From: a bacterium
GTDB taxonomy: Bacteria; Verrucomicrobiota; Verrucomicrobiia; Limisphaerales; UBA11358
Length of the DNA stretch: 64,000 bases
Reading direction: 5' to 3'
Assembly: GCA_021780905.1 (NCBI GenBank)
Contig: JAJXXW010000018.1
Span: 62,001-126,000 of the forward strand
Position 1 is the first letter of the stretch. Every line of letters starts with the position of its first letter. The translations under genes were made by a program, and so were the position numbers. Under the pieces are notes generated by a model. The model saw only the letters and a program-made list of their open reading frames with translations. It did not search any database and was not told the origin of the DNA. Of this stretch, positions 8,011-16,305 are shown one piece after another.

Positions 8011-9228
8011 ATGGACACACCCTATCTTCTCGCCTGGCTGCTGGCTTATGTTTTTATTGGGCGGCTGGTCATGCGCCGGCTCACCGGTCCGGTTCGCGAA
8101 ACGGCGCTGGCCGTTTTGAACGTTGCGGGTGTTTTCTTTTTCCTGTTCTACGGCGGCAAGGAGCATTACCTGCTGCGTTTCGTTATTTATCTGGCGCTGA
8201 TTGTCGGCCTCTATCTGACCGTATGTCTGTTCGCGGACCAGCGCGGCCGCTGGCCGTGGCTGGCGTTCTTCGCGCCCCTTGCGGCGTTGATTGTCGTCCG
8301 GTATGTGCCGGGCGAATGGTATGTGGCGCTGGGCCACGCGCTGGGCAAGACCTGGCGCGGGGTGCCGCAGATGATCGGCATCTCCTACCTCGCCTTCCGC
8401 TGTAGTCGGCTGGTGCTGGAGGTTCGCAACGGCGTGGTGAAAAAACCGAACTTCCTGGAATACGTCAATTTCGCCTTTTTCCTGCCCACCATGCCGGTCG
8501 GCCCCATCAACCCCTACGCCAACTACCGGCGCGGCTTTGCGGAAAAATACGACGTGCCGGTGGGTCGCGCGGCGCTGCGCATCCTCGTCGGCGCGGTCAA
8601 ATACGAGTTTCTCGGCAACCTTTGCAACCAGCTCTCCTACTCCGGCCTGTTGCGGGACGACCATCCGCATCACTGGGTGGACCTGCCGGTGGCCATGCTT
8701 TTTTTCTACCTCTATCTCTACCTGAATTTTTCCGGCTTCTGCGACCTGGCCATCGGCGCGGCGGCGCTCATCGGCATTCCCGTGCCGGAGAATTTCGACA
8801 ACCCTTTCGCCGCGCGCAACGTGAAGGATTTCTGGAACCGCTGGCACATCACGCTCTCGGCGTGGATGCGCGACGTGGTGTTCTCGCCGCTCTCCAAATT
8901 CTTCGTGCATCTCCTGGGCGTGCGGCTGGCCGACCATGCCATTGCGCTGACCATCACCATCGTCTTCCTGCTCGTCGGCATCTGGCACGGCGCGGGCTGG
9001 AACTTTGCGGCCTACGGCGCCGTGCATGCGCTGGGCGTGGTGACGAACCATTACTACACGATTTTTCTGAAAAAGCGGCTGGGCCGCGACCGCTTCAAGG
9101 CCTACAACGACAACCGCTGGATTCGCGCCGTGGCCGTGGTGCTGACGTTCTGCTACTGCGGCGCGAGCCTGATTTTCTTCGCCAATACCTTCCCGCAGAT
9201 CCGGGAAATTTTCTCCATTCTGCGATAA
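8011..9228 (+). CDS. MBOAT family membrane acyltransferase (DltB/AlgI-like)
   Basis: The 405-residue multi-pass protein (about 10-11 helices) carries both MBOAT histidine motifs. These are F-W-N-R-W-H279-I-T-L-S, with the usual DltB/AlgI/PatA block before it (P-F-A-A-R-N-V-K-D), and the invariant V-G-I-W-H326-G-A-G-W-N-F. Family members move an acyl group from a cytoplasmic donor across the membrane for alginate, peptidoglycan or teichoic acid modification. DltB takes its group from a carrier protein. Here an ACP and an FkbH enzyme lie upstream, so an ACP donor is likely. The start is 3 bp after the microprotein stop, with A-A-G-G about 10 bases upstream. It appears to be the last gene of the unit. 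Confidence 0.92.
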   Translation: MDTPYLLAWLLAYVFIGRLVMRRLTGPVRETALAVLNVAGVFFFLFYGGKEHYLLRFVIYLALIVGLYLTVCLFADQRGRWPWLAFFAPLAALIVVRYVPGEWYVALGHALGKTWRGVPQMIGISYLAFRCSRLVLEVRNGVVKKPNFLEYVNFAFFLPTMPVGPINPYANYRRGFAEKYDVPVGRAALRILVGAVKYEFLGNLCNQLSYSGLLRDDHPHHWVDLPVAMLFFYLYLYLNFSGFCDLAIGAAALIGIPVPENFDNPFAARNVKDFWNRWHITLSAWMRDVVFSPLSKFFVHLLGVRLADHAIALTITIVFLLVGIWHGAGWNFAAYGAVHALGVVTNHYYTIFLKKRLGRDRFKAYNDNRWIRAVAVVLTFCYCGASLIFFANTFPQIREIFSILR

Positions 9229-9302
9229 CCACTCGGCCGCAATAAGGGTCCAAATGCGAAAAAGAAATTTTGTGGATTTCGCGGTTTTCTGCGGCTGAAA
9301 TA

Positions 9303-9338
9303 AAATCTGTGTTTCATCTGTGTTGATCTGTGGCTAAA
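9303..9338. repeat. ATCTGTG-type dispersed repeat
   Basis: This short unit repeats the word ATCTGTG three times in text-like fashion. Near copies occur at 38066-38100 and 54038-54113, always between genes. No function is visible. It lies in the 118-bp gap after the MBOAT gene, and no terminator was seen there. Confidence 0.7.
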
Positions 9339-9346
9339 GTTTCAAA

Positions 9347-9517
9347 ATGAATCCGCATCTGACCTTCCATCATTTCGGCCTCGCCGTCCGCCGGCCGGAT
9401 GAGGCGCGCCGACTTGTCGCCGCGCTCGGGTTGACGTTTTGCGGCTGCGATGCCGGTCTGATTTTCTTCGCGATTACCCTTCCTAAAAACAAGGATATCT
9501 TCACGTCGTTAAAGTGA
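9347..9517 (+). pseudogene. N-terminal fragment of a VOC (glyoxalase-fold) protein
   Basis: The 56 codons begin M-N-P-H-L-T-F-H-H-F-G-L-A-V-R-R-P-D-E-A, the first strand of a vicinal-oxygen-chelate protein of the methylmalonyl-CoA epimerase type. It contains the first metal-ligand-like His and is followed by L-V-A-A-L-G. After about 40 residues the sequence loses resemblance and stops. The matching C-terminal piece is at 10684-10773, after two intact genes. The family is usually about 130-150 residues, so the middle part is gone. It could still be translated but cannot fold as a VOC dimer. Confidence 0.55.
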
Positions 9518-9523
9518 TTTGAC

Positions 9524-9970
9524 ATGAGCCAGCCACCATCAGACTTGCACACTTGCCACTTCCACGAAATCATCGTGGGCATGAGCGCGTCGCGTGACTA
9601 CGCCATCACGGCAGGAGTCTATGAACATTTTCTCGCCGCGTTTCAGGATTACAGCCCGTTGCACCTAGATGAAGAGTTTGCCCGGGCGCGTGGCTTTTCC
9701 GGAAAAGTGATGCACGGGTCGTTGTTGAATGGCTTCGTCTCCAACTTTGTCGGGATGTATTTTCCGGGCAAATTCAGTCTGCTGTTGTCGGTTGATTTGC
9801 GTTATGCCAATCCGTCCTATTTGGGCGACGTAATCACAATTGACGCCGTGGTGAGCCAGAAAATGGATGTGCAAAAGGTCGTAGTCTTGGATATCACGCT
9901 AACGAATAACACGCGCCACTCTCTGGCGGCGCGCGGCCGGGTTCAAGTCATGGTCAAGGAGGCCGCATGA
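9524..9970 (+). CDS. MaoC-like hotdog dehydratase
   Basis: The 148-residue protein carries the MaoC/(R)-hydratase block: F-Q-D-Y-S-P-L-H-L-D, then G-F-S-G-K-V-M-H-G-S-L-L-N-G. The Asp-x-x-x-x-His pair (hydratase 2 motif) and the substrate-pocket H-G are present. Such proteins hydrate enoyl-CoA or enoyl-ACP, or dehydrate 3-hydroxyacyl groups. The SDR gene overlaps its end by 4 bp (ATGA), so the two are made together and probably act in sequence on a hydroxyacyl group. They follow an acyl-transfer cluster, so they may help make its acyl group; this is inference. The pair sits between the two halves of a broken VOC gene. Confidence 0.88.
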   Translation: MSQPPSDLHTCHFHEIIVGMSASRDYAITAGVYEHFLAAFQDYSPLHLDEEFARARGFSGKVMHGSLLNGFVSNFVGMYFPGKFSLLLSVDLRYANPSYLGDVITIDAVVSQKMDVQKVVVLDITLTNNTRHSLAARGRVQVMVKEAA

Positions 9971-10677
9971 GACGCACGGCCATCGTAACCGGCGGCACCA
10001 AGGGCCTGGGTCGGGAGACGGCGCTCGCATTCGGTCGGGCGGGATATGATGTTCTGGCGCTGTATTCTTCGGATGAAATCGCCGCCGCAGAATTTTCAAA
10101 GGCAGCAACGGCAGAAAAAATATCTGGACTGGCCCTGCGGCACGATGTGTGTTCTGGGGAAACCGCCCTCTGGAGCCGGCCGGAAATTCAGGCAGCCGAA
10201 GGCCTGACTTTGGTGAATAATGCGTGCGCGACATTTTCGCCCGCTCCCCTGCACCAATTGAGCTGGCCGGAGTTTGAAAGAAATTTTCAGGTGGCCGTCA
10301 AAGGTGCCTGGGGTTGCTCGTCTCCTTTGATCCGGGGGATGCTTAAAAACGGGCGCAGTTCCATCGTGAATGTTCTGACTTCCGCCCTCGAAGGTTCGCC
10401 GCCGAAAGGTTTCGCGGCCTATCTCACCGCCAAATATGCCCTGCAGGGCTTCACGCTGGCATTGGCGGCCGAATACTCTGCGCGCGGTGTCAAAATTTTC
10501 AGCGTGTCACCGGGCTATATGGAAACACCGTTGACCGGGCAGTGGGATTCCCGCTTGCGCGAAACCATTCGCGCCCATTCAGGCCGCATCACGCTTCCGG
10601 CCGAGGCGGCCGGGCGCATTGTGGGCCTGGTGGAAGACCCCGCAACTCCGGGGCAGGGCGAGAACTATTCGATATGA
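9967..10677 (+). CDS. Short-chain dehydrogenase/reductase (FabG-like)
   Basis: The 236-residue protein has the classical SDR marks: T-G-G-T-K-G-L-G at residues 8-15 for the dinucleotide, N-N-A near 87, and active-site Y153-x-x-x-K157 (Y-L-T-A-K). The following S-P-G-Y-M-E-T-P fits FabG-like members. It probably reduces a 3-oxoacyl group or oxidises a hydroxyacyl group on CoA or ACP, together with the MaoC protein whose gene it overlaps by ATGA. The exact substrate cannot be read from the sequence. The stop lies 6 bp before the VOC C-terminal fragment. Confidence 0.88.
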   Translation: MRRTAIVTGGTKGLGRETALAFGRAGYDVLALYSSDEIAAAEFSKAATAEKISGLALRHDVCSGETALWSRPEIQAAEGLTLVNNACATFSPAPLHQLSWPEFERNFQVAVKGAWGCSSPLIRGMLKNGRSSIVNVLTSALEGSPPKGFAAYLTAKYALQGFTLALAAEYSARGVKIFSVSPGYMETPLTGQWDSRLRETIRAHSGRITLPAEAAGRIVGLVEDPATPGQGENYSI

Positions 10678-10683
10678 ATTTAA

Positions 10684-10773
10684 TGTCCGCCCACGCCTGC
10701 GCCGCTATTTGGCGGCCGTCCCGTTTCGTTTTACAACGTCGTCGGCCTGGGCCTCGTGGAGATTTTGGAATGA
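10684..10773 (+). pseudogene. C-terminal fragment of the same VOC gene
   Basis: The frame reads C-P-P-T-P-A-P-L-F-G-G-R-P-V-S-F, then G-L-G-L-V-E-I-L-E and a stop. The pattern P-x-x-A-x-x-F-G-G-R-x-V-x-F with a closing L-V-E-x-L-E is typical for the end of VOC epimerase-like proteins found in polysaccharide loci. A TAA in frame lies directly before it and no start is present. With 9347-9517 it shows that one VOC gene was split, or lost its middle, when the MaoC-SDR pair came to lie here. Confidence 0.5.
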
Positions 10774-10810
10774 AGGAGAGGCCGGAAACCTGAGACCTGA
10801 CATCATTACT

Positions 10811-10870
10811 GAACGTTGAATGCTGGAAGTTTCCGGTCTCCGGTTGCGAGTTTCCGGTTGCAAATTTCGC
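10811..10870. repeat. Dispersed TTCCGGT/GAACGTTGAA-type repeat
   Basis: The gap 10774-10988 holds no gene. It carries a text-like unit with GAACGTTGAA followed by repeated TTTCCGGT and CCGGTTGC words. A related unit (CTTCAACCTTCAACGTCC and GTTCGAGGTTCGG) lies at about 29065-29160. Units like these are common between genes in this window. Confidence 0.5.
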
Positions 10871-10988
10871 TTCCGTTTTTCCCCCGCCGCTGGCAAGCTG
10901 CGTGTCCTGGTATGGATCCGTTCGTCATCACCCTTGCCGCCGCGCCCCCGGTTGAGCAAGGTCGCCGCCGCCGGCGGCAAATCGTTTG

Positions 10989-12413
10989 ATGTTCCACCGG
11001 CTCCACCAACTGCGCCGCTGGGCGGGGATTGACCGGGCGGTGTTTTTTTCCAATGCCGCCCAACTGGTGCGGCTGGTCACCGGCCCCATCACCATGGGCT
11101 TGGTGCTCCGCTATCTGACGCCGGAAATCCAGGGCTACTTCTACGCCTTCGCCGGCGTGGTGGCCATGCAGGTGTTTCTGGAGATGGGTTTCTCGCAGAA
11201 CATCCTACAGTTCGCCAGCCATGAATCTGCCAAACTCCATTTCTCGGCGGGGCAGACGGTGGAGGGCGACCCGGTGGCCAAGTCGCGGCTCATCTCGTTG
11301 GGCCGGCTGGCCTTTGGTTACTATGCGGTGGCGGCCGCGATTTTTCTGTTAGCCGTGGGCATTGGGGGACACATTTTTTTCACCGTCTCCGCCCATCATG
11401 ACCCGGCTCAGCCGGCCGTGGCCTGGCAGGGTGCTTGGTGGCTCATTGCGGCAACCGCCGCCGGCTCCCTGGCGGTCAATCCCGCGTGGTCGCTGCTTCA
11501 GGGTTGCAACCAGGTGGCCGTGGTGGCCAAGTTTAATTTTTGGGCGGCACTGGCCAGCTTTGCGGTGAACGCCATTGCGCTGATCGCCGGTGCGGGCATC
11601 TATGCCTCCGCCTTTGGTGCGGCCTTCAGCCTGCTGCTGTCGGTGGGTTATTTGATCTGGCGTTGGGGGCCGTTTTTCCGCCAGTTTCTGGAACGCCCGC
11701 GGCATGGCGAAGTTTCCTGGAAACATGAGATCTGGCCGTTTCAATGGCGCATCGCCGTGAGCTGGATGTCCGGCTATTTCGTGTTCGACATCATCAACCC
11801 CATCGCCTTTTATTTTTGCGGGGCGGTGGCGGCGGGGCAACTGGGCATGAGTTTCCAACTGGTGCGGATGATTTTCAACGTGGCCATGACCTGGATCAGC
11901 ACCAAGGCGCCCCGGTTTGGCATGTTGATCGCCGCCCGGGCCTGGGCGGAACTGGACGCCCTCTGGCGGCGCAGCACGCTGCAGGCGTTTGTTTTTTACC
12001 TGCTGGGCTATGCCGCGTTTCTGGTCGCGATTCCCGTGGCCGGCCAGTTCGTGCCGAAAATCCCGGCGCGGCTGGCCCCCATGGCGGTCAATGCCTGGCT
12101 GGGCGGGGCCATGGTGATCCAGGTGCTGGTGGGGGCCATGGCCATGGAGTTGCGGGCGCACAAACAGGAGCCGTTCATGTGGCTCTCGGTGGCCACGGCC
12201 GGGTTCAGCGTGGCCTTCATCCTGCCACTGGTGCGAATCTGGAGCCTCACGGGTGAGGCCATGGGCTATGCGCTGGCCATCTGGGCGGTGTTTATTCCCG
12301 GCTACCGGATCTATCGGGTCAAGCGGCTGGAGTATCGCCACGCGGCGGAAGGCTGGCATCAGAGGCAGGCCCCAATTACCAATGCTGGCCCGCCCATCGG
12401 CGGATTTTCCTAG
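10989..12413 (+). CDS. Polysaccharide flippase (Wzx/MATE-like)
   Basis: The 474-residue, very hydrophobic protein has about 12-14 membrane helices and few charged loops, as in Wzx/RfbX oligosaccharide flippases. The start F-S-N-A-A-Q-L-V-R-L-V-T-G-P and the glycine/proline pattern of the first helices fit this family. It would flip lipid-linked sugar units to the outer face of the inner membrane. The ATG at 10989 was preferred to the TTG three bases before it. It starts a plus-strand group with a glycosyltransferase and a methyltransferase. No polymerase (Wzy) is seen in this window. Confidence 0.8.
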   Translation: MFHRLHQLRRWAGIDRAVFFSNAAQLVRLVTGPITMGLVLRYLTPEIQGYFYAFAGVVAMQVFLEMGFSQNILQFASHESAKLHFSAGQTVEGDPVAKSRLISLGRLAFGYYAVAAAIFLLAVGIGGHIFFTVSAHHDPAQPAVAWQGAWWLIAATAAGSLAVNPAWSLLQGCNQVAVVAKFNFWAALASFAVNAIALIAGAGIYASAFGAAFSLLLSVGYLIWRWGPFFRQFLERPRHGEVSWKHEIWPFQWRIAVSWMSGYFVFDIINPIAFYFCGAVAAGQLGMSFQLVRMIFNVAMTWISTKAPRFGMLIAARAWAELDALWRRSTLQAFVFYLLGYAAFLVAIPVAGQFVPKIPARLAPMAVNAWLGGAMVIQVLVGAMAMELRAHKQEPFMWLSVATAGFSVAFILPLVRIWSLTGEAMGYALAIWAVFIPGYRIYRVKRLEYRHAAEGWHQRQAPITNAGPPIGGFS

Positions 12414-12547
12414 CCGCTGGCCTCGGAAAATTATATTCTTAACGAGTGGATCCAATATCCGTATAGGACCTGATTTAGTCATACAGACGTTTGCAGTTTC
12501 CCACTGTGACCAGATGTCCGCGCCGGTCCGACCAATACCATTTAACC

Positions 12548-13540
12548 ATGTCCGATCCCGAGCAAATTGTTGATGAAAAAAGCATCGGGGTTTATTGCCT
12601 GGCCAACGATGAGGCTTTGGAGTGGTTCCAGGCCTTCGTCCGCAGCTTCCGCAAATTCAATCCGGTGTTGCCGTTAACCGTCATTCCCTACAATGCGGAC
12701 GTTTTCAAGCTGGCGGCTCTGCGGGCGGAATTCAATTTTACACTGATGGACCAGGCAACTGCCGCTTGGTTCGACGCCATCGCCGACCGCGTGGCCGGAC
12801 AAAATATCTCCGGCGGCACCTTTCGTAAGCTGAGCTGTTTTTTGGGCGGCTATGATTCGTTCATGTTCTTCGATTCAGACATCGTTGTAACCATGCCGTT
12901 TGACGGGTTAATGGCAGCTTTTGATCAGTCACCTTACGACGTCGTTTATTTCGACACAGATATGATGGTTTTCAAGCCAGAGTTTGCCCGGGAAATGATG
13001 GCCAAATATAATGCTTTTGGGTTTAACTCCGGCGCGTTTATGTCCCGCAAGACGGCGATCAGCGAAGTTGAAATCTTGGCGGCGGTCGCTTCCGGCGAAA
13101 AAATACGGGAAGATTTTGCCTGCTGGGGCGAGCAACCTTTTCTGAACTACCTGTTTCAAGTTTCCCGCTGCCGGATGACGCATGTGAACCGGCTGGCACC
13201 GGAACTCACCTTCAAGCCCAAGTCTTGGATGCCATTCCGTCATGATTCCACAAATGGAAGTTTTTTGGATCCGGAACTGGGCCGGCTGCCGCTGATCCAC
13301 TGGGCGGGTGACGAATATCCCACCATGACCCGCAAAGAAATATTTCTGGAATTTCGCACGTTTGGGATGTCGGATGCCGAACGTGCTAGTTATCGCCGGG
13401 AATTTTATTTCCGCCGCTTCCGGAAACACCTGAAGCATACCCTGCTGAAAACGCGATTATTTGGCGGCTGGCTGGAGCGGCGGGAAGCCGCCTCCGCGAA
13501 AAACACCGGCGAATCCGGTCCGCCTCCGTTTCCTGAATGA
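12548..13540 (+). CDS. GT-A fold glycosyltransferase-like protein
   Basis: The 330-residue soluble protein begins with a nucleotide-sugar-fold-like stretch (I-G-V-Y-C-L-A-N-D-E-A) and has F-F-D109-S-D111-I-V-V, a D-x-D metal motif as in GT-A glycosyltransferases. G-F-N-S-G-A-F and a late H-W-A-G-D-E also fit GT8-like families. It has no membrane helix and probably adds a sugar at the cytoplasmic face. ATG 12548 (M-S-D-P-E-Q) was chosen because codons upstream look non-coding. Its end overlaps the methyltransferase start by 4 bp. Donor and acceptor are unknown. Confidence 0.72.
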   Translation: MSDPEQIVDEKSIGVYCLANDEALEWFQAFVRSFRKFNPVLPLTVIPYNADVFKLAALRAEFNFTLMDQATAAWFDAIADRVAGQNISGGTFRKLSCFLGGYDSFMFFDSDIVVTMPFDGLMAAFDQSPYDVVYFDTDMMVFKPEFAREMMAKYNAFGFNSGAFMSRKTAISEVEILAAVASGEKIREDFACWGEQPFLNYLFQVSRCRMTHVNRLAPELTFKPKSWMPFRHDSTNGSFLDPELGRLPLIHWAGDEYPTMTRKEIFLEFRTFGMSDAERASYRREFYFRRFRKHLKHTLLKTRLFGGWLERREAASAKNTGESGPPPFPE

Positions 13541-14385
13541 AATCCCTGATTAAAAAACTTCTCGCCCAAGCGGTGCATGACGCCACGGTCTGGTCGTTGC
13601 TTGACGCCACGGTATTGAAGCTGGCCCGTTTTTTGGAGCGCGAGCGCCACCGGAATGAGAACGCGCCGCCACCCGCCGTGATTGATTTTGCGGCGGCCAT
13701 GAAATTCATTTCACCCGATCTGACCGTCCGGCATGGAGTGTTTCAGGGCTTGAAAATTCCGACCAATGATTTCGGGGGCAACGTGGTGATCCCCAAACTG
13801 CTCGGCTCCTATGAGCGGGAACTTCACCCGCTGTTGGAGCGGCTGCGGGCGCGGAATTATTCCGAGATTGTGGACATCGGCTGTGCCGAGGGTTATTACG
13901 CCGTCGGTCTGGCCCGACTGTTTCCGGACGGCAAAGTCTTTGCCTACGACACCAATCCGGCCGCCATCCGGCTGTGCCGGTTGATGACGCAGGCCAACCG
14001 GGTGGAGCACCGGGTCGTCACTGGGGCTTTTTGTGATGCAGCGGCCTTGCTGAAGCTGCCGCTCACGCGGCGGGCACTGGTGGTCAGCGATTGCGAGGGC
14101 TACGAGAAACATCTGTTCACCCCGGATACCGTGCGGAAGCTGGCCGGCCACGACGTGCTGATCGAGGTGCATGACTTGGTGGACATCACCCTCTCGTCCC
14201 GGTTACGTTCGGTCTTTCAGGCCACCCATGAACTGGAGGTCATTGCGTCGGTGGATGATCTGAAAAAGGCGCAGACCTATGACTACCCGGAACTCGCTGC
14301 CTATGATCTGGCCCAGCGGAAAATATTATTGGCCGAATACCGCGCGTCGGCGATGGAATGGTTTTATTTTTCCCCGCGCCACTGA
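13537..14385 (+). CDS. SAM-dependent methyltransferase
   Basis: The 282-residue protein has the class I motif I at about residues 112-121 (V-D-I-G-C-A-E-G-Y-Y) and a following acidic loop (V-F-A-Y-D-T-N-P). V-V-S-D-C-E-G-Y-E and L-I-E-V-H-D resemble the FkbM-type pattern, in which such proteins O-methylate sugars. It is coupled to the glycosyltransferase by a 4-bp overlap, so sugar methylation in the same glycan is the most likely role. The true acceptor is not visible. Confidence 0.78.
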   Translation: MKSLIKKLLAQAVHDATVWSLLDATVLKLARFLERERHRNENAPPPAVIDFAAAMKFISPDLTVRHGVFQGLKIPTNDFGGNVVIPKLLGSYERELHPLLERLRARNYSEIVDIGCAEGYYAVGLARLFPDGKVFAYDTNPAAIRLCRLMTQANRVEHRVVTGAFCDAAALLKLPLTRRALVVSDCEGYEKHLFTPDTVRKLAGHDVLIEVHDLVDITLSSRLRSVFQATHELEVIASVDDLKKAQTYDYPELAAYDLAQRKILLAEYRASAMEWFYFSPRH

Positions 14386-14389
14386 CCGC

Positions 14390-15547
14390 TCACTTCAGCG
14401 CCGATTTTCTGGCCCGACCGTATTTCAAAATGGGTAGCGAAAATTTCCGGTAGATCAAAGCGGATATGGCCAGGCTCACCACCAGCGGCGCGCCCAGAAT
14501 GAGGCTGTATTTCAAGAGGCTATCGTGGGCGGGGCCGAACCACATCCGCGACCAGAAGACCAGCGGCTGGTGGAAGAGATACCACTCGTAACTGATGATG
14601 CCGCACCAGCGTAGCCACGGGGCGCACAGCCAGCGGGCGCGCGGGTTTTGCGGGTCGGCCGCGTAGCCCAGCAGCATTCCGGTGCCGAGGACGAACGTCC
14701 ACTGGAACAGCACCGGGGCCAGCCCGGCGTGCGCGGACGGGTTCAGGCGCACCCAGGCCAGTCCGACGAGGCCGAGCAGCATCACGCCCCAGCCGGCATC
14801 CCCGGCCCGGCTCCAGCCGGGTTTCCACCACTTCAAATTGTCCACGCCCGCCATGGCGACGCCGAAGCAGAAACTGCTGAGGCCGACGCAAAAGGGGTCG
14901 TTGATTTCCGGAGCAAACGTGACATGCCGGCCGCTCGTGAACTGGATGATCACCGGCACGATCAGCAGGAACAGCGGGATGACCGCGAGGCAGGTCTTGG
15001 CCGAAAGCCGTTTGGTCAGCAGGAACAGCAGCGGCAGGACGAGGTAAAAATGAATTTCCACCACCAGGCTCCACATCACCGGATTCAGCCGGCCGCTGAC
15101 CGGCATCAGGAACGCCAGGCCGGTGAGCCACTGGACGGCAGTTTGGATGAAGAGCTTGGGCTCGCCCATCCAGAGGATGAAGCACGGCGTCAGCAGCAGG
15201 ATGGAAAGCGCCAGGGGCGGATAAATTTTCCAGAAGCGCCGCCAGCCATAACCCGGCGGGATCAGCGCCGGGGCGCGGCTGACCTTCCGCTTCCAGAACG
15301 GCCAGGAAATCAGGAACCCGGAAAGCGTGAAGAACAAGGCCACGCCCAGGCCCAGGTTCCCAAAAAAATTCACGGCCAGCCGGCCGGCGAGGGTGGTCTG
15401 TTCCCTGGCGTAGAATGAATGGCAGACGAACACCATCAAAATCGCGACGCCCCGCAGGCCGTCAATGAAATCGTATTCGCGGTTGGCGTTGGGATCCACG
15501 TGCCAGGCCTCCAGCCAGTGGCGGGGCGGTTGATGTGGGGGGGGCAA
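14390..15547 (-). CDS. Acyltransferase-3 family O-acyltransferase
   Basis: The 385-residue multi-pass membrane protein begins its conserved part with D-F-I-D-G-L-R-G-V-A-I-L-M-V-F-V-C-H. It has the R and H that mark acyltransferase-3 proteins, and then G-V-A-L-F-F-T-L-S-G-F-L-I. These enzymes bring acetyl or other acyl groups across the membrane onto sugars or peptidoglycan. The ATG at 15547 lies inside the upstream SGNH gene (112-bp overlap). A GTG at 15499 is a shorter choice that still keeps the conserved part. Pairing with a GDSL enzyme copies the two-part OatA/OafB arrangement as two separate genes. Confidence 0.88.
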   Translation of the reverse strand: MPPPHQPPRHWLEAWHVDPNANREYDFIDGLRGVAILMVFVCHSFYAREQTTLAGRLAVNFFGNLGLGVALFFTLSGFLISWPFWKRKVSRAPALIPPGYGWRRFWKIYPPLALSILLLTPCFILWMGEPKLFIQTAVQWLTGLAFLMPVSGRLNPVMWSLVVEIHFYLVLPLLFLLTKRLSAKTCLAVIPLFLLIVPVIIQFTSGRHVTFAPEINDPFCVGLSSFCFGVAMAGVDNLKWWKPGWSRAGDAGWGVMLLGLVGLAWVRLNPSAHAGLAPVLFQWTFVLGTGMLLGYAADPQNPRARWLCAPWLRWCGIISYEWYLFHQPLVFWSRMWFGPAHDSLLKYSLILGAPLVVSLAISALIYRKFSLPILKYGRARKSALK

Positions 15548-16305
15548 GGGATTCTTTCGGGCGCGGGCAGAGCCGCGTTCAGGGCGGCCGCCAGTCGTCG
15601 ATAACCGTCCGCGTTCAGGTGCAGGCCGTCAATGGTAAGGGAGGCCGCCAATCCGCCGTTTGCGTCGCTGATGGCAGCGTTCACATTCAGAAACAAAACC
15701 TGCTGCTGCCCGCAAACGGTTGCCAGCCCGGTGTTGAACTGTCGCACGGCTTCATTGAATTGGTGGCTGGCCCGATCCACCAGGGACTCGCGCACCGGCA
15801 TGGCGGACAGCACGAGGATGGATGCCGGCTGCAGGTGCGAGCGGCCGGTCGCGACCAAAGTGGCATAATCGCGGAGACAGTCGGCGATGGTATCGCCGGC
15901 ACCGAGGTTGTTGATGCCGCACATGAGCACCACCATTTGCGGATGGCGGTCGCCGATGGCCGCAACCAGTTCGGTGACATCGGCGATCTTGGCCCGTGAC
16001 AACCCGCAGTTCCGCACCGCCCGGGCACCGTCAAATAGGTCATACCAATGGCCAAATTCAATGTGGCTGTCCCCGGCCAGAATCAGCAGCGGGCGTTGAT
16101 CCCGCCAGCCGTCCGCCAGCTCCGATTTTTTTGCCGCCATCACCCGCCGCCAGTTTTCCCTCTGGAGCGCCGGCAGATGCGTGACCAGGTGCTGGCGGAT
16201 TCGCGGTGCGGCCCCGGCGAGCAGCAGTGCCAGCAGCAGCCAGCCCGTGAGGCCAAACCATCGGCTTGCGATCCAGTCTTTGATTTTTTCCAGGATTGGC
16301 GTCAA
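15436..16305 (-). CDS. Membrane-anchored GDSL/SGNH hydrolase
   Basis: The 289-residue protein has one N-terminal helix (about 18-32) and then the full SGNH set: L-A-G-D79-S80-H (block I), M-C-G-I-N-N (block III) and D-G-L-H-L-N (block V, Asp-x-x-His). Unlike the second SGNH paralogue near 7 kb, the triad is intact. The gene lies directly before the acyltransferase-3 gene and overlaps it. This fits an O-acyl transferase or esterase acting outside on the group that the membrane partner delivers. The last 40 residues are proline rich and may be an extension. Confidence 0.85.
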   Translation of the reverse strand: MTPILEKIKDWIASRWFGLTGWLLLALLLAGAAPRIRQHLVTHLPALQRENWRRVMAAKKSELADGWRDQRPLLILAGDSHIEFGHWYDLFDGARAVRNCGLSRAKIADVTELVAAIGDRHPQMVVLMCGINNLGAGDTIADCLRDYATLVATGRSHLQPASILVLSAMPVRESLVDRASHQFNEAVRQFNTGLATVCGQQQVLFLNVNAAISDANGGLAASLTIDGLHLNADGYRRLAAALNAALPAPERIPCPPHINRPATGWRPGTWIPTPTANTISLTACGASRF

